Source: Sulfurimonas sp. (GTDB taxonomy: Bacteria > Campylobacterota > Campylobacteria > Campylobacterales > Sulfurimonadaceae). Taken from it: a DNA stretch of 64,000 nucleotides. Shown here in pieces: positions 32,870 through 41,666 of the stretch. Under the pieces are notes generated by a model. The model was not told the DNA's origin. It did no database searches and was given only the letters and a program-made list of their open reading frames with translations. The DNA is taken from the NCBI RefSeq assembly GCF_028714975.1, contig NZ_JAQTLH010000006.1:61534-125533 (forward strand). The letters run 5' to 3'. Position numbers and translations under genes: made by a program. Within the stretch, counting starts at the first letter, position 1; each line of letters begins with the position of its first letter.

Positions 32870-33945
32870 GAAAGTTAAGATTTAAAAACCGTAACGGTAT
32901 TTTATATTTTGGCGTGGGCGATAAGCTCATATCGTCGAAATTAAAATTTACGAATGTAAATAAAAATATTATTATCGGAAAGTTTAGAGATGGCAGATTA
33001 AATGAGGATTTAGGCATAGGTGTCAATGAAGGCACACCTATGATAAATAACTTGTTAAGAGAAGTTGTAAAAGATAAAGCCGTGTTTGTTAAACACAAAA
33101 CAAATATCGCTTACAAATCTACTTTAAAAAACATCTTGCCATATTTTGAAAATAGGTTAATAACCAGTATCAAGCCAATAGATATAAAAAAATGGCACGA
33201 TATCCTCATAGCTAGAGGATTAAAGAGGCAGGCAATATCAACTGCACGAGTTCTTTTAAAAGAAGCTTTTAATATCGCCATAATGAGTGAATTTGTAGAG
33301 ACTAATCCAGTAATGATGGTTCAGATTCCAAGTATGAAAAAAGTAAAGAAAAAACAGAAGCCTTTTACTTTGGATGAGATTGATTTAATCCTAGATAATT
33401 GTCCAAATCAGCATATAAAAAACTTTCTCGGCATATCTTTTTTTACAGGGATGAGGTCGGGTGAAGTTTTAGCACTGGAATGGGAAGATATTGATTTTGA
33501 AACAGATACGATATCAATATCAAAAACAATTGCACAGGGCATAATAAATACGCCAAAAACTTATTCAAGCCATAGAGATATTGAGATGTTGCCAAGAGCT
33601 AGATATTTTTTTAAAAATCAGCAGCTCCAAACCGGTATGCAAAACAGTTATCTGTTTCTCAATACAAAAAACACTTATTATGGAACTAGTTTAGCTTTGT
33701 ATAAAAACTATAAAAGTATTTTAATGAAGCTAAATATTGAAACAAGAACATTGCACAATACAAGACATACTTTTGCAAGTATGATGTTGAATAATGGAAT
33801 AGACCCAATGTGGGTATCAAATACTTTAGGTCACGAAAACCTAGATATTACCCTCAGAGTTTATGCTCATTTTATGCCTAAAAAAGAGAAGATGGTCATA
33901 GGGTTTTTAGATAAGCGGTACAAAAACGGTACAAGCCATCTCTAA
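32866..33945 (+). CDS. int: Tyrosine recombinase integrase
   Basis: Site-specific recombinase of 359 aa. The N-terminal arm-binding region and a SAM-like core-binding domain (about 85-160) lead to the catalytic domain, with Arg in TGMRSGEVLALEW, His-x-x-Arg in LHNTRHTFAS, His in LGHENLD and the nucleophile Tyr in LRVYAHF. All catalytic residues are present, so it should be active. The start is GTG 32866 overlapping the HTH gene. Its last codons (KRYKNGT) are formed by the right arm-type repeat. It ends 21 bases before the right core repeat. Confidence 0.93.
   Translation: MRKLRFKNRNGILYFGVGDKLISSKLKFTNVNKNIIIGKFRDGRLNEDLGIGVNEGTPMINNLLREVVKDKAVFVKHKTNIAYKSTLKNILPYFENRLITSIKPIDIKKWHDILIARGLKRQAISTARVLLKEAFNIAIMSEFVETNPVMMVQIPSMKKVKKKQKPFTLDEIDLILDNCPNQHIKNFLGISFFTGMRSGEVLALEWEDIDFETDTISISKTIAQGIINTPKTYSSHRDIEMLPRARYFFKNQQLQTGMQNSYLFLNTKNTYYGTSLALYKNYKSILMKLNIETRTLHNTRHTFASMMLNNGIDPMWVSNTLGHENLDITLRVYAHFMPKKEKMVIGFLDKRYKNGTSHL
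33917..33933 (+). repeat. Right arm-type repeat within the integrase 3' end
   Basis: ggtacaaaaacggtaca, identical to 25233-25249 and 34 bases inside the right core repeat. It encodes part of the integrase C-terminus. Confidence 0.6.
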
Positions 33946-33966
33946 CCCCCGCAAGGCAGGAGCCAC

Positions 33967-33983
33967 ATATTTAAAGTGTGGTT
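33967..33983. repeat. Right attachment-site repeat (attR core)
   Basis: atatttaaagtgtggtt, identical to 25112-25128. Host sequence resumes with the T-rich, -10-like promoter region of the GH17-type gene (ttttttggataaaatt). Confidence 0.8.
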
Positions 33984-34051
33984 AAAATTTACTTTTTTGG
34001 ATAAAATTACGTAATAAAAATCAAGAGTTTTGCATTAAAAGGGAAAAGATA

Positions 34052-36007
34052 GTGACAAAAAAAATATCGGCAATTTTAGCAAGCATCTCCGTAGTAGCAC
34101 TTTTTTGGTACTTGGTAGGGGAGGTGTTTATCTTAAAAGATAATAAAAACTCTTTTTCAAAACTAGAGTGTGTTTCTTATGCACCCTTTTCAAAAGATCA
34201 ATCTCCATTTTCCTTTGCGGATGGAATGGTAGTTTCAGAGGATTTGGTAAGAAATGACTTAGCGTTATTATCAAAATACACTGATTGTATAAGAACATAC
34301 TCAACCGTTGGACTAGAGATGATTCCTCGTATTGCTAGAGAAAACGGTCTTAAAATGTATATGGGTGCATGGGTAAGCAGTGATAAAATCTTAACGCAAA
34401 AAGAGATAAACGCGCTTATAAAACTGGCAAAAGAGAATCAAGATATAGTCAAAGCCGTTATTGTAGGAAATGAAGTTTTGCTTCGCGGCGATGCGACAGA
34501 GACACTCTTGGCAAACTACATCAAACAGGTAAAAGCAGCACTTCCAAATACTCAGGTTACATATGCCGATGTATGGGAATTTTGGGTTAAACATCCGCGA
34601 ATAAAAGAAGTTACGGATTTTGTAACGATTCATATATTGCCGTACTGGGAAGACAACCCTATGAACATAAATAAATCCATCGGTCATTTGGCGGATGTAA
34701 GAGGCGAGGTTGAAGCCGTTTTAAAAGATAAAAATATTTTAATAGGCGAAACAGGCTGGCCATCAGAGGGCAGGGCACGAGAAGACGCTATCCCTAGTAA
34801 GATAAATCAGGCGGTTTTTGTTAGAGAGTTTGTAAAATTAGCCCAAAAAGAGGGGTGGAACTACAACATCATAGAAGCGTTTGACCAACCGTGGAAAAGA
34901 GTAAGTGAGGGAGCCGTGGGCGGTTTTTGGGGACTTTTTAATAAAGACAGAGTCGATAAAAAAGTTTTTGACGGCGATGTTTCAAATTTTCCAAATTATA
35001 AACTATTAGCACTCGGCTCTATCACTCTTGTGGTACTATTTTCGTTTTTGCTAAAAAATGCACAAATCAGAACAAGAGAAATACTCCTTTTTGGTGCATT
35101 AAATACTCTTTTTGCCATCTTGTTTACACTTCAAATCGAGCAGTATAGCGTTACGGTAAGAACAGCTGCAGAGCTTTTATGGGCGCTTTTAGTTATGTTT
35201 GTACATATTTTAATATACTATTTTCTACTTGCCAATATTGCATATGGCAGAAAACCTCAAATATTATCGCTTAAGGAAATTTTTGCCAAAAAACTAAAAG
35301 GTCCTGACTCGTCTCTTATGATACTTTTTTACGCTTCGTTTGTTTTTGTAACCATTTTAAATATTTCTCTTGCCTTTGACGGAAGATATAGAAATTTTGA
35401 GATATATATTTTTGCTATTTCGATTATCTCTTATTTGTGGCTTTATAGAGATAAATTTAAGAGTATGGAATTTGGCAAATTTGAAAAGGCATCTTTTTTA
35501 ATTCTTGCATTAACATCAATTGCTGTTTTTATAAATGAAACATATCTCAATCTCTTCTCAAATGTATGGATTTTAATTTCGCTTGGATTTGCCTATATTT
35601 TATATAGCGGAAGTAAAAAAACGGCATATAGCGAACTTAAAATTTTTGGGTTGTATATGGCGGTATTTTTGGCGATTTTTGCCTATTTAAAATACGGTTT
35701 TTTAACAAATAGCGATTTTGCGGCAGAGTGTGGCAACTCATCAGGCTCTTTTTTATGTGATGCAAGAGCCTCTCTTGCGCTGTTTTTGTATCTTGGGAAG
35801 TTTGGAATTGCGGCAGTTATTATTGCGATTACTGCGTTTTTTGTGAATAATAAATATTTGACTTTCTTTGCACTCTTTATGAGTATCGGAGCCGTTTTGA
35901 TGAATAACACCTTTTTAGGTGCGGTAGCATTTATTTTATCTATGTTTCTTGCTTTAAAAAGTTTAAGTAACATTATTGAACATACCGATAAAAAAAGAGT
36001 TTTGTAA
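34052..36007 (+). CDS. GH17-type beta-glucanase domain fused to membrane helices
   Basis: A 651-aa membrane protein. One N-terminal membrane anchor is followed by a periplasmic glycoside hydrolase family 17-like domain (about 35-320) with the acid/base Glu in VIVGNEVLLRG and the nucleophile Glu in ILIGETGWPSEG. The C-terminal 320 residues contain about nine to ten hydrophobic helices of unknown role. GH17 enzymes act on beta-1,3-glucans; bacterial membrane-linked members take part in cyclic or extracellular glucan synthesis and modification, so a role in a surface glucan is inferred. The start is GTG 34052 with aaggga upstream. It is the right-hand host neighbour of the mobile element. Confidence 0.78.
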   Translation: MTKKISAILASISVVALFWYLVGEVFILKDNKNSFSKLECVSYAPFSKDQSPFSFADGMVVSEDLVRNDLALLSKYTDCIRTYSTVGLEMIPRIARENGLKMYMGAWVSSDKILTQKEINALIKLAKENQDIVKAVIVGNEVLLRGDATETLLANYIKQVKAALPNTQVTYADVWEFWVKHPRIKEVTDFVTIHILPYWEDNPMNINKSIGHLADVRGEVEAVLKDKNILIGETGWPSEGRAREDAIPSKINQAVFVREFVKLAQKEGWNYNIIEAFDQPWKRVSEGAVGGFWGLFNKDRVDKKVFDGDVSNFPNYKLLALGSITLVVLFSFLLKNAQIRTREILLFGALNTLFAILFTLQIEQYSVTVRTAAELLWALLVMFVHILIYYFLLANIAYGRKPQILSLKEIFAKKLKGPDSSLMILFYASFVFVTILNISLAFDGRYRNFEIYIFAISIISYLWLYRDKFKSMEFGKFEKASFLILALTSIAVFINETYLNLFSNVWILISLGFAYILYSGSKKTAYSELKIFGLYMAVFLAIFAYLKYGFLTNSDFAAECGNSSGSFLCDARASLALFLYLGKFGIAAVIIAITAFFVNNKYLTFFALFMSIGAVLMNNTFLGAVAFILSMFLALKSLSNIIEHTDKKRVL

Positions 36008-36110
36008 AAAAAATCAAATTTTTTAAATATTAGTTTTTTAAATATAAATATGGTGTAAAATCTTTTTACATATGCTAAAATAAAAAATCGAGAAAATATA
36101 GGGAGTTGGA

Positions 36111-38276
36111 ATGTTTAACAACATGTCGATTAGATTAAAAATGGCACTTATGGTTTTTGTGCCCGTGATTGTAATTTTTATTACGCTTGGGATAAGCAGT
36201 TATAAAAATTATCAAGAGGTTCAGGCTTTAAAAAGTATAAGTTTGATGGTCTCTTTTGCTACAAAAGCGAGTGAATTGGTACATAACCTTCAAAAAGAGA
36301 GAGGCGCATCGGCTGGATTTATAAGTTCAAAAGGTACAAAATTTTCATCTGAACTTCAAGCAATCAGAAAAGATACTGATAAAGCTTTAACGGAAGCTAC
36401 AAAAAATTATAAAGAAGATTTGGATGTAGGACATCTCTCAAAAGATTTACAGGCAAAAGTCGCAAAAGCATTTGAGAGTTTGTCTAGAATTGGGTCAATA
36501 AGAAGCGGGGTAGACTCACTAGGCGTTGCGGTAAGCGTTCCTGTGGGTTATTATACTGACTTGAACAATGATTTTATTTTATCCATTGAAGAGATGGTAA
36601 AAATGAGTTCAAATGCAGAGATGAATAATCTAATTAACGCTTTTGTAAATTTCTTATCTGCAAAAGAGAGATCCGGGATAGAGCGGGCAGTTCTTTCATC
36701 TACTTTTTCTCAAGATAAATTTGCTCCGGGATTTTATGAAAAGTTTATAGGACTGCTTAACGGTCAGGAAATTTTTACAAATAAGTTTCTATTTTTAGCA
36801 CCTGCGGAGATTAAGAATTTTTATGAAGAGAGTATGAAGTCAAAAGAGGTATCGGAAGTTGAGCGAATGAGAAAAGTTGCTCTTGAACATCCAAACGGCG
36901 GATTTGAGATAGACGCGACTTATTGGTTTGCTACAATAACCGGTAAAATTAATTTGCTAAAAAATGTCGAAGATGCCGTAGCTAAAAAAATAGAGCAACA
37001 GGTTTCGCATTTAAAGAATATTGCATTTAACACTATGTTAATTGAACTGGCTGTAAATCTTGCCGTGATACTTTTTATACTTATTTTTACTTTTATTATC
37101 TCAAATACATTGACAAAAAGGGTAAACAGATTTAAAAATGAGATAGATGATATCGTCTCGTCAAAAGATTTTTCTAAAAAAATTACAAATTGCGCAACCG
37201 ATGAGATAGGTTTCATACAGCAATCTGCAAATCATCTCTCAAGCGTTGCAAATAGAGCGTTAGAGGAAGCAAAAGAGAGTTTAGAGAAATCAAATAAGCA
37301 TTTTTTAGAGAGTCAAAAGCAGCTAGAAGCAAATATGCTTACGCTTTCCTTGACTGCACTTTTAAATGAAGGTGCATCAAGCGGTGTGGGAAGCGTTCAG
37401 GCAGGTTTGGCGCACAATATGGAATCTCTTAAAAATATAAACGAAAAAAATGCTCAAACAGAAGCTATTGTAGAAGAGGTAAAAAGTTCTACTCGTGAGA
37501 TGGAAGAGTCCTTAAATAGCATTTCGCTTAAAATGCATGAAAGCAGAGAGAACTCAGACCAACTAAACAATAGTGTTAATGAGATTACAAATGTCATATC
37601 GCTTATAAAAGATATAAGTGATCAGACAAATCTTCTGGCACTTAATGCTGCCATCGAAGCTGCTCGTGCAGGTGAGCACGGTAGAGGATTTGCGGTTGTT
37701 GCAGATGAAGTTAGAAAACTTGCAGAGAGAACGCAAAGAGCGACAAGTGAAGTTGAAGTAAATATAAATCTGCTAAAACAAAACAGTTCGTCGATGCAGG
37801 AATTTTCAGAACATATGGATAGAGAAGTTTCATCGTCTTTGGAAAAACTTGAGGTATTCAATGATAGTTTACACTCTTTGGTAGACGGTGCAAAGGATAT
37901 TCAACTTTCAAACAAAATGATTTCAAACGAGCTTTTTATAACTCTTGCAAAACTAGATCATATCGCATTTAAACTAAGCGGATATAGCGCCGTGTTTAAG
38001 GATGACCATAATTTTAAATTTTCGGATCACACTAGTTGCAGATTTGGTAAATGGTATTTGGGGGATGCAAAAGAGTCATTTGGAGCGACTGCTTCTTATA
38101 GCAAAATCGATCCTATTCATAAAACGGTGCATGACAAGGTTAGAACAATACCTGAGTATATCAAAAATGATGCAATTAAAAATTCAGATAACATTATTAA
38201 AGCATTTAGCGCTGCAGAAGGTGCTTCAAAAGAACTTTTTGTTACTTTAGACAGTATGGCAAATGAGATAAAGTAA
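36111..38276 (+). CDS. Chemoreceptor with NIT sensor and CZB domain
   Basis: A 721-aa MCP. TM1 (about 10-32) and TM2 (about 310-335) enclose a large NIT domain ([19 protein letters not shown]), a family linked to nitrate/nitrite sensing. The signalling tip ([28 protein letters not shown]) is canonical. After it, a C-terminal CZB domain with His, CRFGKWYLG and later His residues binds zinc in homologues such as Helicobacter TlpD. A nitrate-type ligand fits a denitrifying lifestyle but is inferred. It stands alone, outside the che operon. Confidence 0.92.
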   Translation: MFNNMSIRLKMALMVFVPVIVIFITLGISSYKNYQEVQALKSISLMVSFATKASELVHNLQKERGASAGFISSKGTKFSSELQAIRKDTDKALTEATKNYKEDLDVGHLSKDLQAKVAKAFESLSRIGSIRSGVDSLGVAVSVPVGYYTDLNNDFILSIEEMVKMSSNAEMNNLINAFVNFLSAKERSGIERAVLSSTFSQDKFAPGFYEKFIGLLNGQEIFTNKFLFLAPAEIKNFYEESMKSKEVSEVERMRKVALEHPNGGFEIDATYWFATITGKINLLKNVEDAVAKKIEQQVSHLKNIAFNTMLIELAVNLAVILFILIFTFIISNTLTKRVNRFKNEIDDIVSSKDFSKKITNCATDEIGFIQQSANHLSSVANRALEEAKESLEKSNKHFLESQKQLEANMLTLSLTALLNEGASSGVGSVQAGLAHNMESLKNINEKNAQTEAIVEEVKSSTREMEESLNSISLKMHESRENSDQLNNSVNEITNVISLIKDISDQTNLLALNAAIEAARAGEHGRGFAVVADEVRKLAERTQRATSEVEVNINLLKQNSSSMQEFSEHMDREVSSSLEKLEVFNDSLHSLVDGAKDIQLSNKMISNELFITLAKLDHIAFKLSGYSAVFKDDHNFKFSDHTSCRFGKWYLGDAKESFGATASYSKIDPIHKTVHDKVRTIPEYIKNDAIKNSDNIIKAFSAAEGASKELFVTLDSMANEIK

Positions 38277-38294
38277 AGTTTTTATCATATGATG

Positions 38295-38380
38295 CTAGAT
38301 CCTGAATCAAGTTCAGGATGACCGAAATCAAGTTCAGGATGACCGAAACTCCGTCATTCCAAGCTTGACTTGGAATCTAG
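38295..38380. repeat. Intergenic palindromic repeat with 21-bp tandem
   Basis: Outer arms ctagat/atctag enclose tcctgaa-tcaag-ttcagga and attccaag/cttggaat stems. Inside, the 21-bp unit aatcaagttcaggatgaccga is present twice (38305-38346). The sequence style matches widespread intergenic palindromes of the 'tcattc...tcaggatctag' kind. It lies between the NIT-CZB receptor and the superoxide reductase gene, which are convergent, and could form a bidirectional terminator. Confidence 0.75.
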
Positions 38381-38405
38381 TTAATGGTTTAATCAGAGAG
38401 TTGAA

Positions 38406-38792
38406 TTACTTAGTTATTTCTACAATTTTTGGAGTCGATTCCCAAATGCCGTGTTTAGTGCAGTACGCTTGAGCAGTAAGTTTTAGTTTGCTTCCTGTTG
38501 GGATAATGTTAAAAGTAACCGTTGCATGTGCTTTCATATTTCCTAAAGTTCCGGCTAGAAAATCAGCACGCGCCAAAAGAGTTTCGCCGTTATACAGCGA
38601 CATATTAGCTATATAGTGGTCAACATCATCCGGATGAGCATACTCATTTCCCATTTTAACGGTTATGCTAAACATCTCTCCCTCTTTTGCGCTATCTTGG
38701 CAGTGAATAAACGGTGAATGACGGTCTATATAATCTTTTTTGCTTTCTCTCTCTACTGTGTCTATATCTACATAACGATTGATTATCGGCAT
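38406..38792 (-). CDS. Superoxide reductase (neelaredoxin type)
   Basis: Reduces superoxide to hydrogen peroxide at a mononuclear iron centre. The ligand set is visible as His in RHSPFIHC, two His in YAHPDDVDHYI, and Cys plus His in YCTKHGIWES. The protein lacks the extra N-terminal desulforedoxin iron domain, so it is the one-iron neelaredoxin class. The 128-aa length fits, and ggaa precedes the ATG. It fits a microaerobic or anaerobic sulfur-oxidising host. Divergent from glyS. Confidence 0.85.
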   Translation of the reverse strand: MPIINRYVDIDTVERESKKDYIDRHSPFIHCQDSAKEGEMFSITVKMGNEYAHPDDVDHYIANMSLYNGETLLARADFLAGTLGNMKAHATVTFNIIPTGSKLKLTAQAYCTKHGIWESTPKIVEITK

Positions 38793-38970
38793 ATTAATTC
38801 CTTTTGTTTTTTTGTTTAAATGCTATTTTAGCTCTAATCTCATTTAGATAAAACGGCATTTCAGGTTTATTTCTCATGATTAAGATTTGTTTAATTTATA
38901 AGTATTTAACAAAAATATAGATAGAATCGCGTTCCATAATTTAACTTTTTGCAAAATTGTAAAAAGTTTT

Positions 38971-39030
38971 CTGGCTCGCAAGAGGCAAGCTTCAGTGCCA
39001 AAGCGGCTAGCGTAATAAAATGGGCTTTGC
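38971..39030. repeat. Dispersed intergenic repeat, copy 2 (upstream of glyS)
   Basis: On the minus strand it reads agcccattttattacgctag, then ccgctttggcactgaagctt and gcctcttgcgagccagaaa. It is nearly the same as copy 3 upstream of glmU over about 60 bases, and its core matches copy 1. It lies inside the tracked glyS N-terminal extension, which is one reason to reject that extension. Confidence 0.75.
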
Positions 39031-39068
39031 TCATTTTATGTATAAATCCTAATAAGAAGAGTCTATTT

Positions 39069-41090
39069 ATGATAAAACCACTACTGATTGAGATTGGTGT
39101 AGAAGAGCTTCCTGCCATTCCGCTTTTAAAAGAGTTAAAAAATATTGAGAAGAAATATGCCGACATTTTAGAAAAAAATTCACTTTTGTGTGAGTTTGAG
39201 TTTTACTATACTCCTCGTCGTTTGGTTATTTGGCACAGAGAGTTTAAAACCGAGCAAGATGACTCTACGGAGGAGTTTTTTGGTGCACCTTTAGAAGTCG
39301 CATATAAAGACGGCAAAGCAACGCCTGCTGCAGAGGGATTTGCTAAAAAATGCGGCGTAACTATGGAAGCAATCGGTTCTGCACAAAAAGGCGGCAAAGA
39401 GGTTCTTTACTATAAAAAAGAGGTTGCAGGAAAGCCGTCGATTGAGCTAATCGGCGATATTGTCGATACATGGATTAAATCTTTGGATTTCGGCAAATCT
39501 ATGCGATGGGGAAGTTTAAGCGAGAGTTTTATCCGTCCTATCCGTTGGGTAAATATACTTTTTGGCGATGAGTCTGTAAATGTAGAACTCTTTGGCGTAA
39601 AATCGGCAAAAAAGACTTTTGTACACCGCATTAGCAATTTTAATTCAGTCTCAATTAACGGGGCAAAAGAGTATTTTGAAGTTTTAAAAGCCGGCGGAGT
39701 AACACTTTTCCCAGAACTTAGACGAGAGAGTATTTTAAACAACTTCTCTTTGCTTGAAAAAGAGAGCGGTATTAAAATAGAGTGTGATGAAGACCTGCTT
39801 GATGAAGTTGTAGCTATTACAGAACATCCTACTGCAATTTTGGGTTCATTTGACGAAGAGTTTTTAAAACTTCCTCCCGAAGTTATCATTACTTCTATGA
39901 AAGAGCACCAAAGATATTTTCCGGTTTTTAAAGACGGCAAGTTGATAAATAAATTTGTTGTAGTTTCAAATGCTCTGACAGATGATTTTTCCAAAGTTAT
40001 TGAGGGAAATGAGAGAGTTCTGCGCCCTCGTTTGGCTGATGCGCTTTTCTTTTACAACAACGATTTGAAAAAGGGACTTAGTACAAACGGACTGGAAAAA
40101 GTCGTATTTATGAACGGTCTTGGAACGGTTGCCGACAAGATAGAGCGCGAGAGAAAAATCGCAAATGCTCTTTTTGATATGTACAAACCAAAAGAGTCAA
40201 GCAAAGAGATGTTAAATCGTGCCGTATCTCTTGCAAAAGCAGACCTAATGAGCGAGATGGTATATGAGTTTACAGAGCTTCAAGGTCTTATGGGATGTTA
40301 CTATGCAAAAGCACTCGGGGAGAGCGATGAAGTCGCAACTGCGATAAAAGAACAGTATTTGCCAGACGGTGAAGATAGTGCGCTTCCTTCAACGCCTATG
40401 AGCGCAATTGTAGCCATGAGTTTAAAACTTGACACTCTTATAGGACTCTTTAGCGTAAATCAAATTCCTACAGGCTCACGCGATCCGTTTGCACTTCGTC
40501 GTGCGGTCAACGGACTTATAAGAATAACAAAAGAGCATAATTTAGAGTTTAATATAGTTGAAACTCTAACTATGCTTAGCAAGGATTATGCAGAGTTTGA
40601 TATCTCAAAACTTGAAGCATTCTTTTTAGAGAGATTAAGACAATATTTTAAAGTAAATCCGTCTATCATAGAAGCCGTACTTGCTTCGGGGGAGAGAGAA
40701 CTGCTCTCTATCGGTAAAAAGATAGATGCGTTAGAGACTATGGTAAAGAGCGAAGGTTTTAGCGAATCTTTTTCAACATTTAAAAGAGTTGCAAACATTA
40801 CTAAAGATATCGATATGTCAAATGAGTTTAGAGTCGATGTTAAGCTATTTGAAGCAAAAGCAGAAGAAGCTCTTTTTGCTAAATATAGTGAAGTATTATC
40901 ATCTAAGTACGACTCATACGAAGAGGAGCTTGATGCGCTTTTAGGTCTTAAACCGCAGCTTGACAAGTTTTTCGATGATGTAATGGTAAATGCCGAGGAT
41001 GAAAAAGTTAGAAATAACAGAAAATCTCTAGTTGCTTCTATATACAAAAGTATCCTAAAAATTGCAGATATTAAAGAAGTGAGTATTTAA
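39069..41090 (+). CDS. glyS: Glycyl-tRNA synthetase beta subunit
   Basis: The beta chain of the bacterial alpha2beta2 glycyl-tRNA synthetase; it carries tRNA-binding functions while GlyQ makes glycyl-adenylate. Typical family segments are LLIEIGVEELPA at the start, YTPRRLVIW, MKEHQRYFPVF, VLRPRLADALFFY and RDPFALRRAVNGLIRI. I place the start at ATG 39069 (MIKPLLIEIG), giving 673 aa with aagaag upstream. The tracked 38949 start adds 40 residues encoded by a dispersed repeat. glyQ is not in this window. Confidence 0.95.
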   Translation: MIKPLLIEIGVEELPAIPLLKELKNIEKKYADILEKNSLLCEFEFYYTPRRLVIWHREFKTEQDDSTEEFFGAPLEVAYKDGKATPAAEGFAKKCGVTMEAIGSAQKGGKEVLYYKKEVAGKPSIELIGDIVDTWIKSLDFGKSMRWGSLSESFIRPIRWVNILFGDESVNVELFGVKSAKKTFVHRISNFNSVSINGAKEYFEVLKAGGVTLFPELRRESILNNFSLLEKESGIKIECDEDLLDEVVAITEHPTAILGSFDEEFLKLPPEVIITSMKEHQRYFPVFKDGKLINKFVVVSNALTDDFSKVIEGNERVLRPRLADALFFYNNDLKKGLSTNGLEKVVFMNGLGTVADKIERERKIANALFDMYKPKESSKEMLNRAVSLAKADLMSEMVYEFTELQGLMGCYYAKALGESDEVATAIKEQYLPDGEDSALPSTPMSAIVAMSLKLDTLIGLFSVNQIPTGSRDPFALRRAVNGLIRITKEHNLEFNIVETLTMLSKDYAEFDISKLEAFFLERLRQYFKVNPSIIEAVLASGERELLSIGKKIDALETMVKSEGFSESFSTFKRVANITKDIDMSNEFRVDVKLFEAKAEEALFAKYSEVLSSKYDSYEEELDALLGLKPQLDKFFDDVMVNAEDEKVRNNRKSLVASIYKSILKIADIKEVSI

Positions 41091-41125
41091 GTAGATTTTT
41101 TGAATTAAATTTTGATACAATAAAT

Positions 41126-41165
41126 AAATTGGAGAGATTTCAAGCGTTTTGCGGCTTTCCAATTT
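41126..41165 (+). terminator. Terminator hairpin after glyS
   Basis: Stem aaattggagag/ctttccaattt, 11 pairs with one G-U, followed by tatt. It lies 36 bases after the glyS stop and 22 bases before the next start; the nearly symmetric A/T flanks suggest it could work in either direction. Confidence 0.6.
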
Positions 41166-41186
41166 TATTACAAAATAGGAGTTATC

Positions 41187-41618
41187 ATGTTATCAAAACT
41201 TATTATCGTCACAGATTTACAGCGTTACAAACTATTTACAAATAAACAAGATCCACTAGGGAGAGAGTCGGTCGAACTTCTTGAAAGTGCCGACAGTTTA
41301 GACATTCATCAGAGATTAAGTGAAAAAGTAACTGATAGAAAAGGTAATTTTCAAAGTTCTCGTGGCAGCGGTTCGGGTGAAGATCACAATCTTGCTCTTG
41401 AAGAGGAGCGCAGACGCATTAAAGAGATTGCAAAACAGATCTCTCAAGCACTTCATAACCATAGTTGTAAATCTTGGTATCTTGCTGCGCCTAAAGCGAT
41501 TAACAATAAATTAGTAGAACTGCTTGAGCCTGCTCTTAAAGATAAGTTGGAGATAAATCTTCATGCTGATTTGACAAAGATTCCCGATAACGAGTTGTTA
41601 GAACATTTTACTAAGTAA
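41187..41618 (+). CDS. Host-attachment-family protein
   Basis: A 143-aa protein of the family named for host attachment in rhizobia (Host_attach). It begins LSKLIIVTDLQRYKLF, has a basic Gly/Ser linker (SSRGSGSGEDHN) and then WYLAAPKAINNKLVELLEPAL, the usual C-terminal region. The fold is related to the archaeal eRF1-like ribosome-associated domain, and the biochemical role in free-living bacteria is not known. It stands between two hairpin terminators, so it is probably its own transcription unit. Confidence 0.75.
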   Translation: MLSKLIIVTDLQRYKLFTNKQDPLGRESVELLESADSLDIHQRLSEKVTDRKGNFQSSRGSGSGEDHNLALEEERRRIKEIAKQISQALHNHSCKSWYLAAPKAINNKLVELLEPALKDKLEINLHADLTKIPDNELLEHFTK

Positions 41619-41627
41619 AAGTAGTTT

Positions 41628-41660
41628 AGGAGAGCTTCAAAAAAGAGGCTCTCCTTTATT
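41628..41660 (+). terminator. Terminator after the host-attachment-family gene
   Basis: Stem aggagagc/gctctcct with a 12-nt loop, followed by ttatt. It lies 10 bases after the stop and also downstream of the convergent gene ending at 41667, so it may serve both. Confidence 0.75.
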
Positions 41661-41666
41661 GAGGAT

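Larger units (their letters stand above)
25112..33983. mobile_element. 8.9-kb integrative rolling-circle-type element with retron
   Basis: Bounded by direct repeats atatttaaagtgtggtt at 25112-25128 and 33967-33983. A tyrosine integrase sits at the right end, and a second 17-bp direct repeat (ggtacaaaaacggtaca) lies just inside each end, as expected of integrase arm sites. All genes are on the plus strand. The core is an integrase, an excisionase-like HTH protein, a replication initiator, hairpins and a small possible ssDNA-binding protein. The cargo is a SIR2-like protein, a membrane protein, a retron and one unknown gene. No capsid, assembly, morphogenesis or conjugation genes are visible, so mobilisation probably depends on a helper or on plasmid-like replication. 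Confidence 0.85.

Noticed and set aside
38949-39068. 40-residue N-terminal extension of glyS in the ORF track
   Set aside because: It is encoded by a dispersed repeat also found upstream of glmU; the family start MIKPLLIEIGVEELPA fits ATG 39069.
39410-39994. 194-aa minus-strand ORF inside glyS
   Set aside because: Shadow of the glyS frame; no promoter, ribosome site or recognisable domain.
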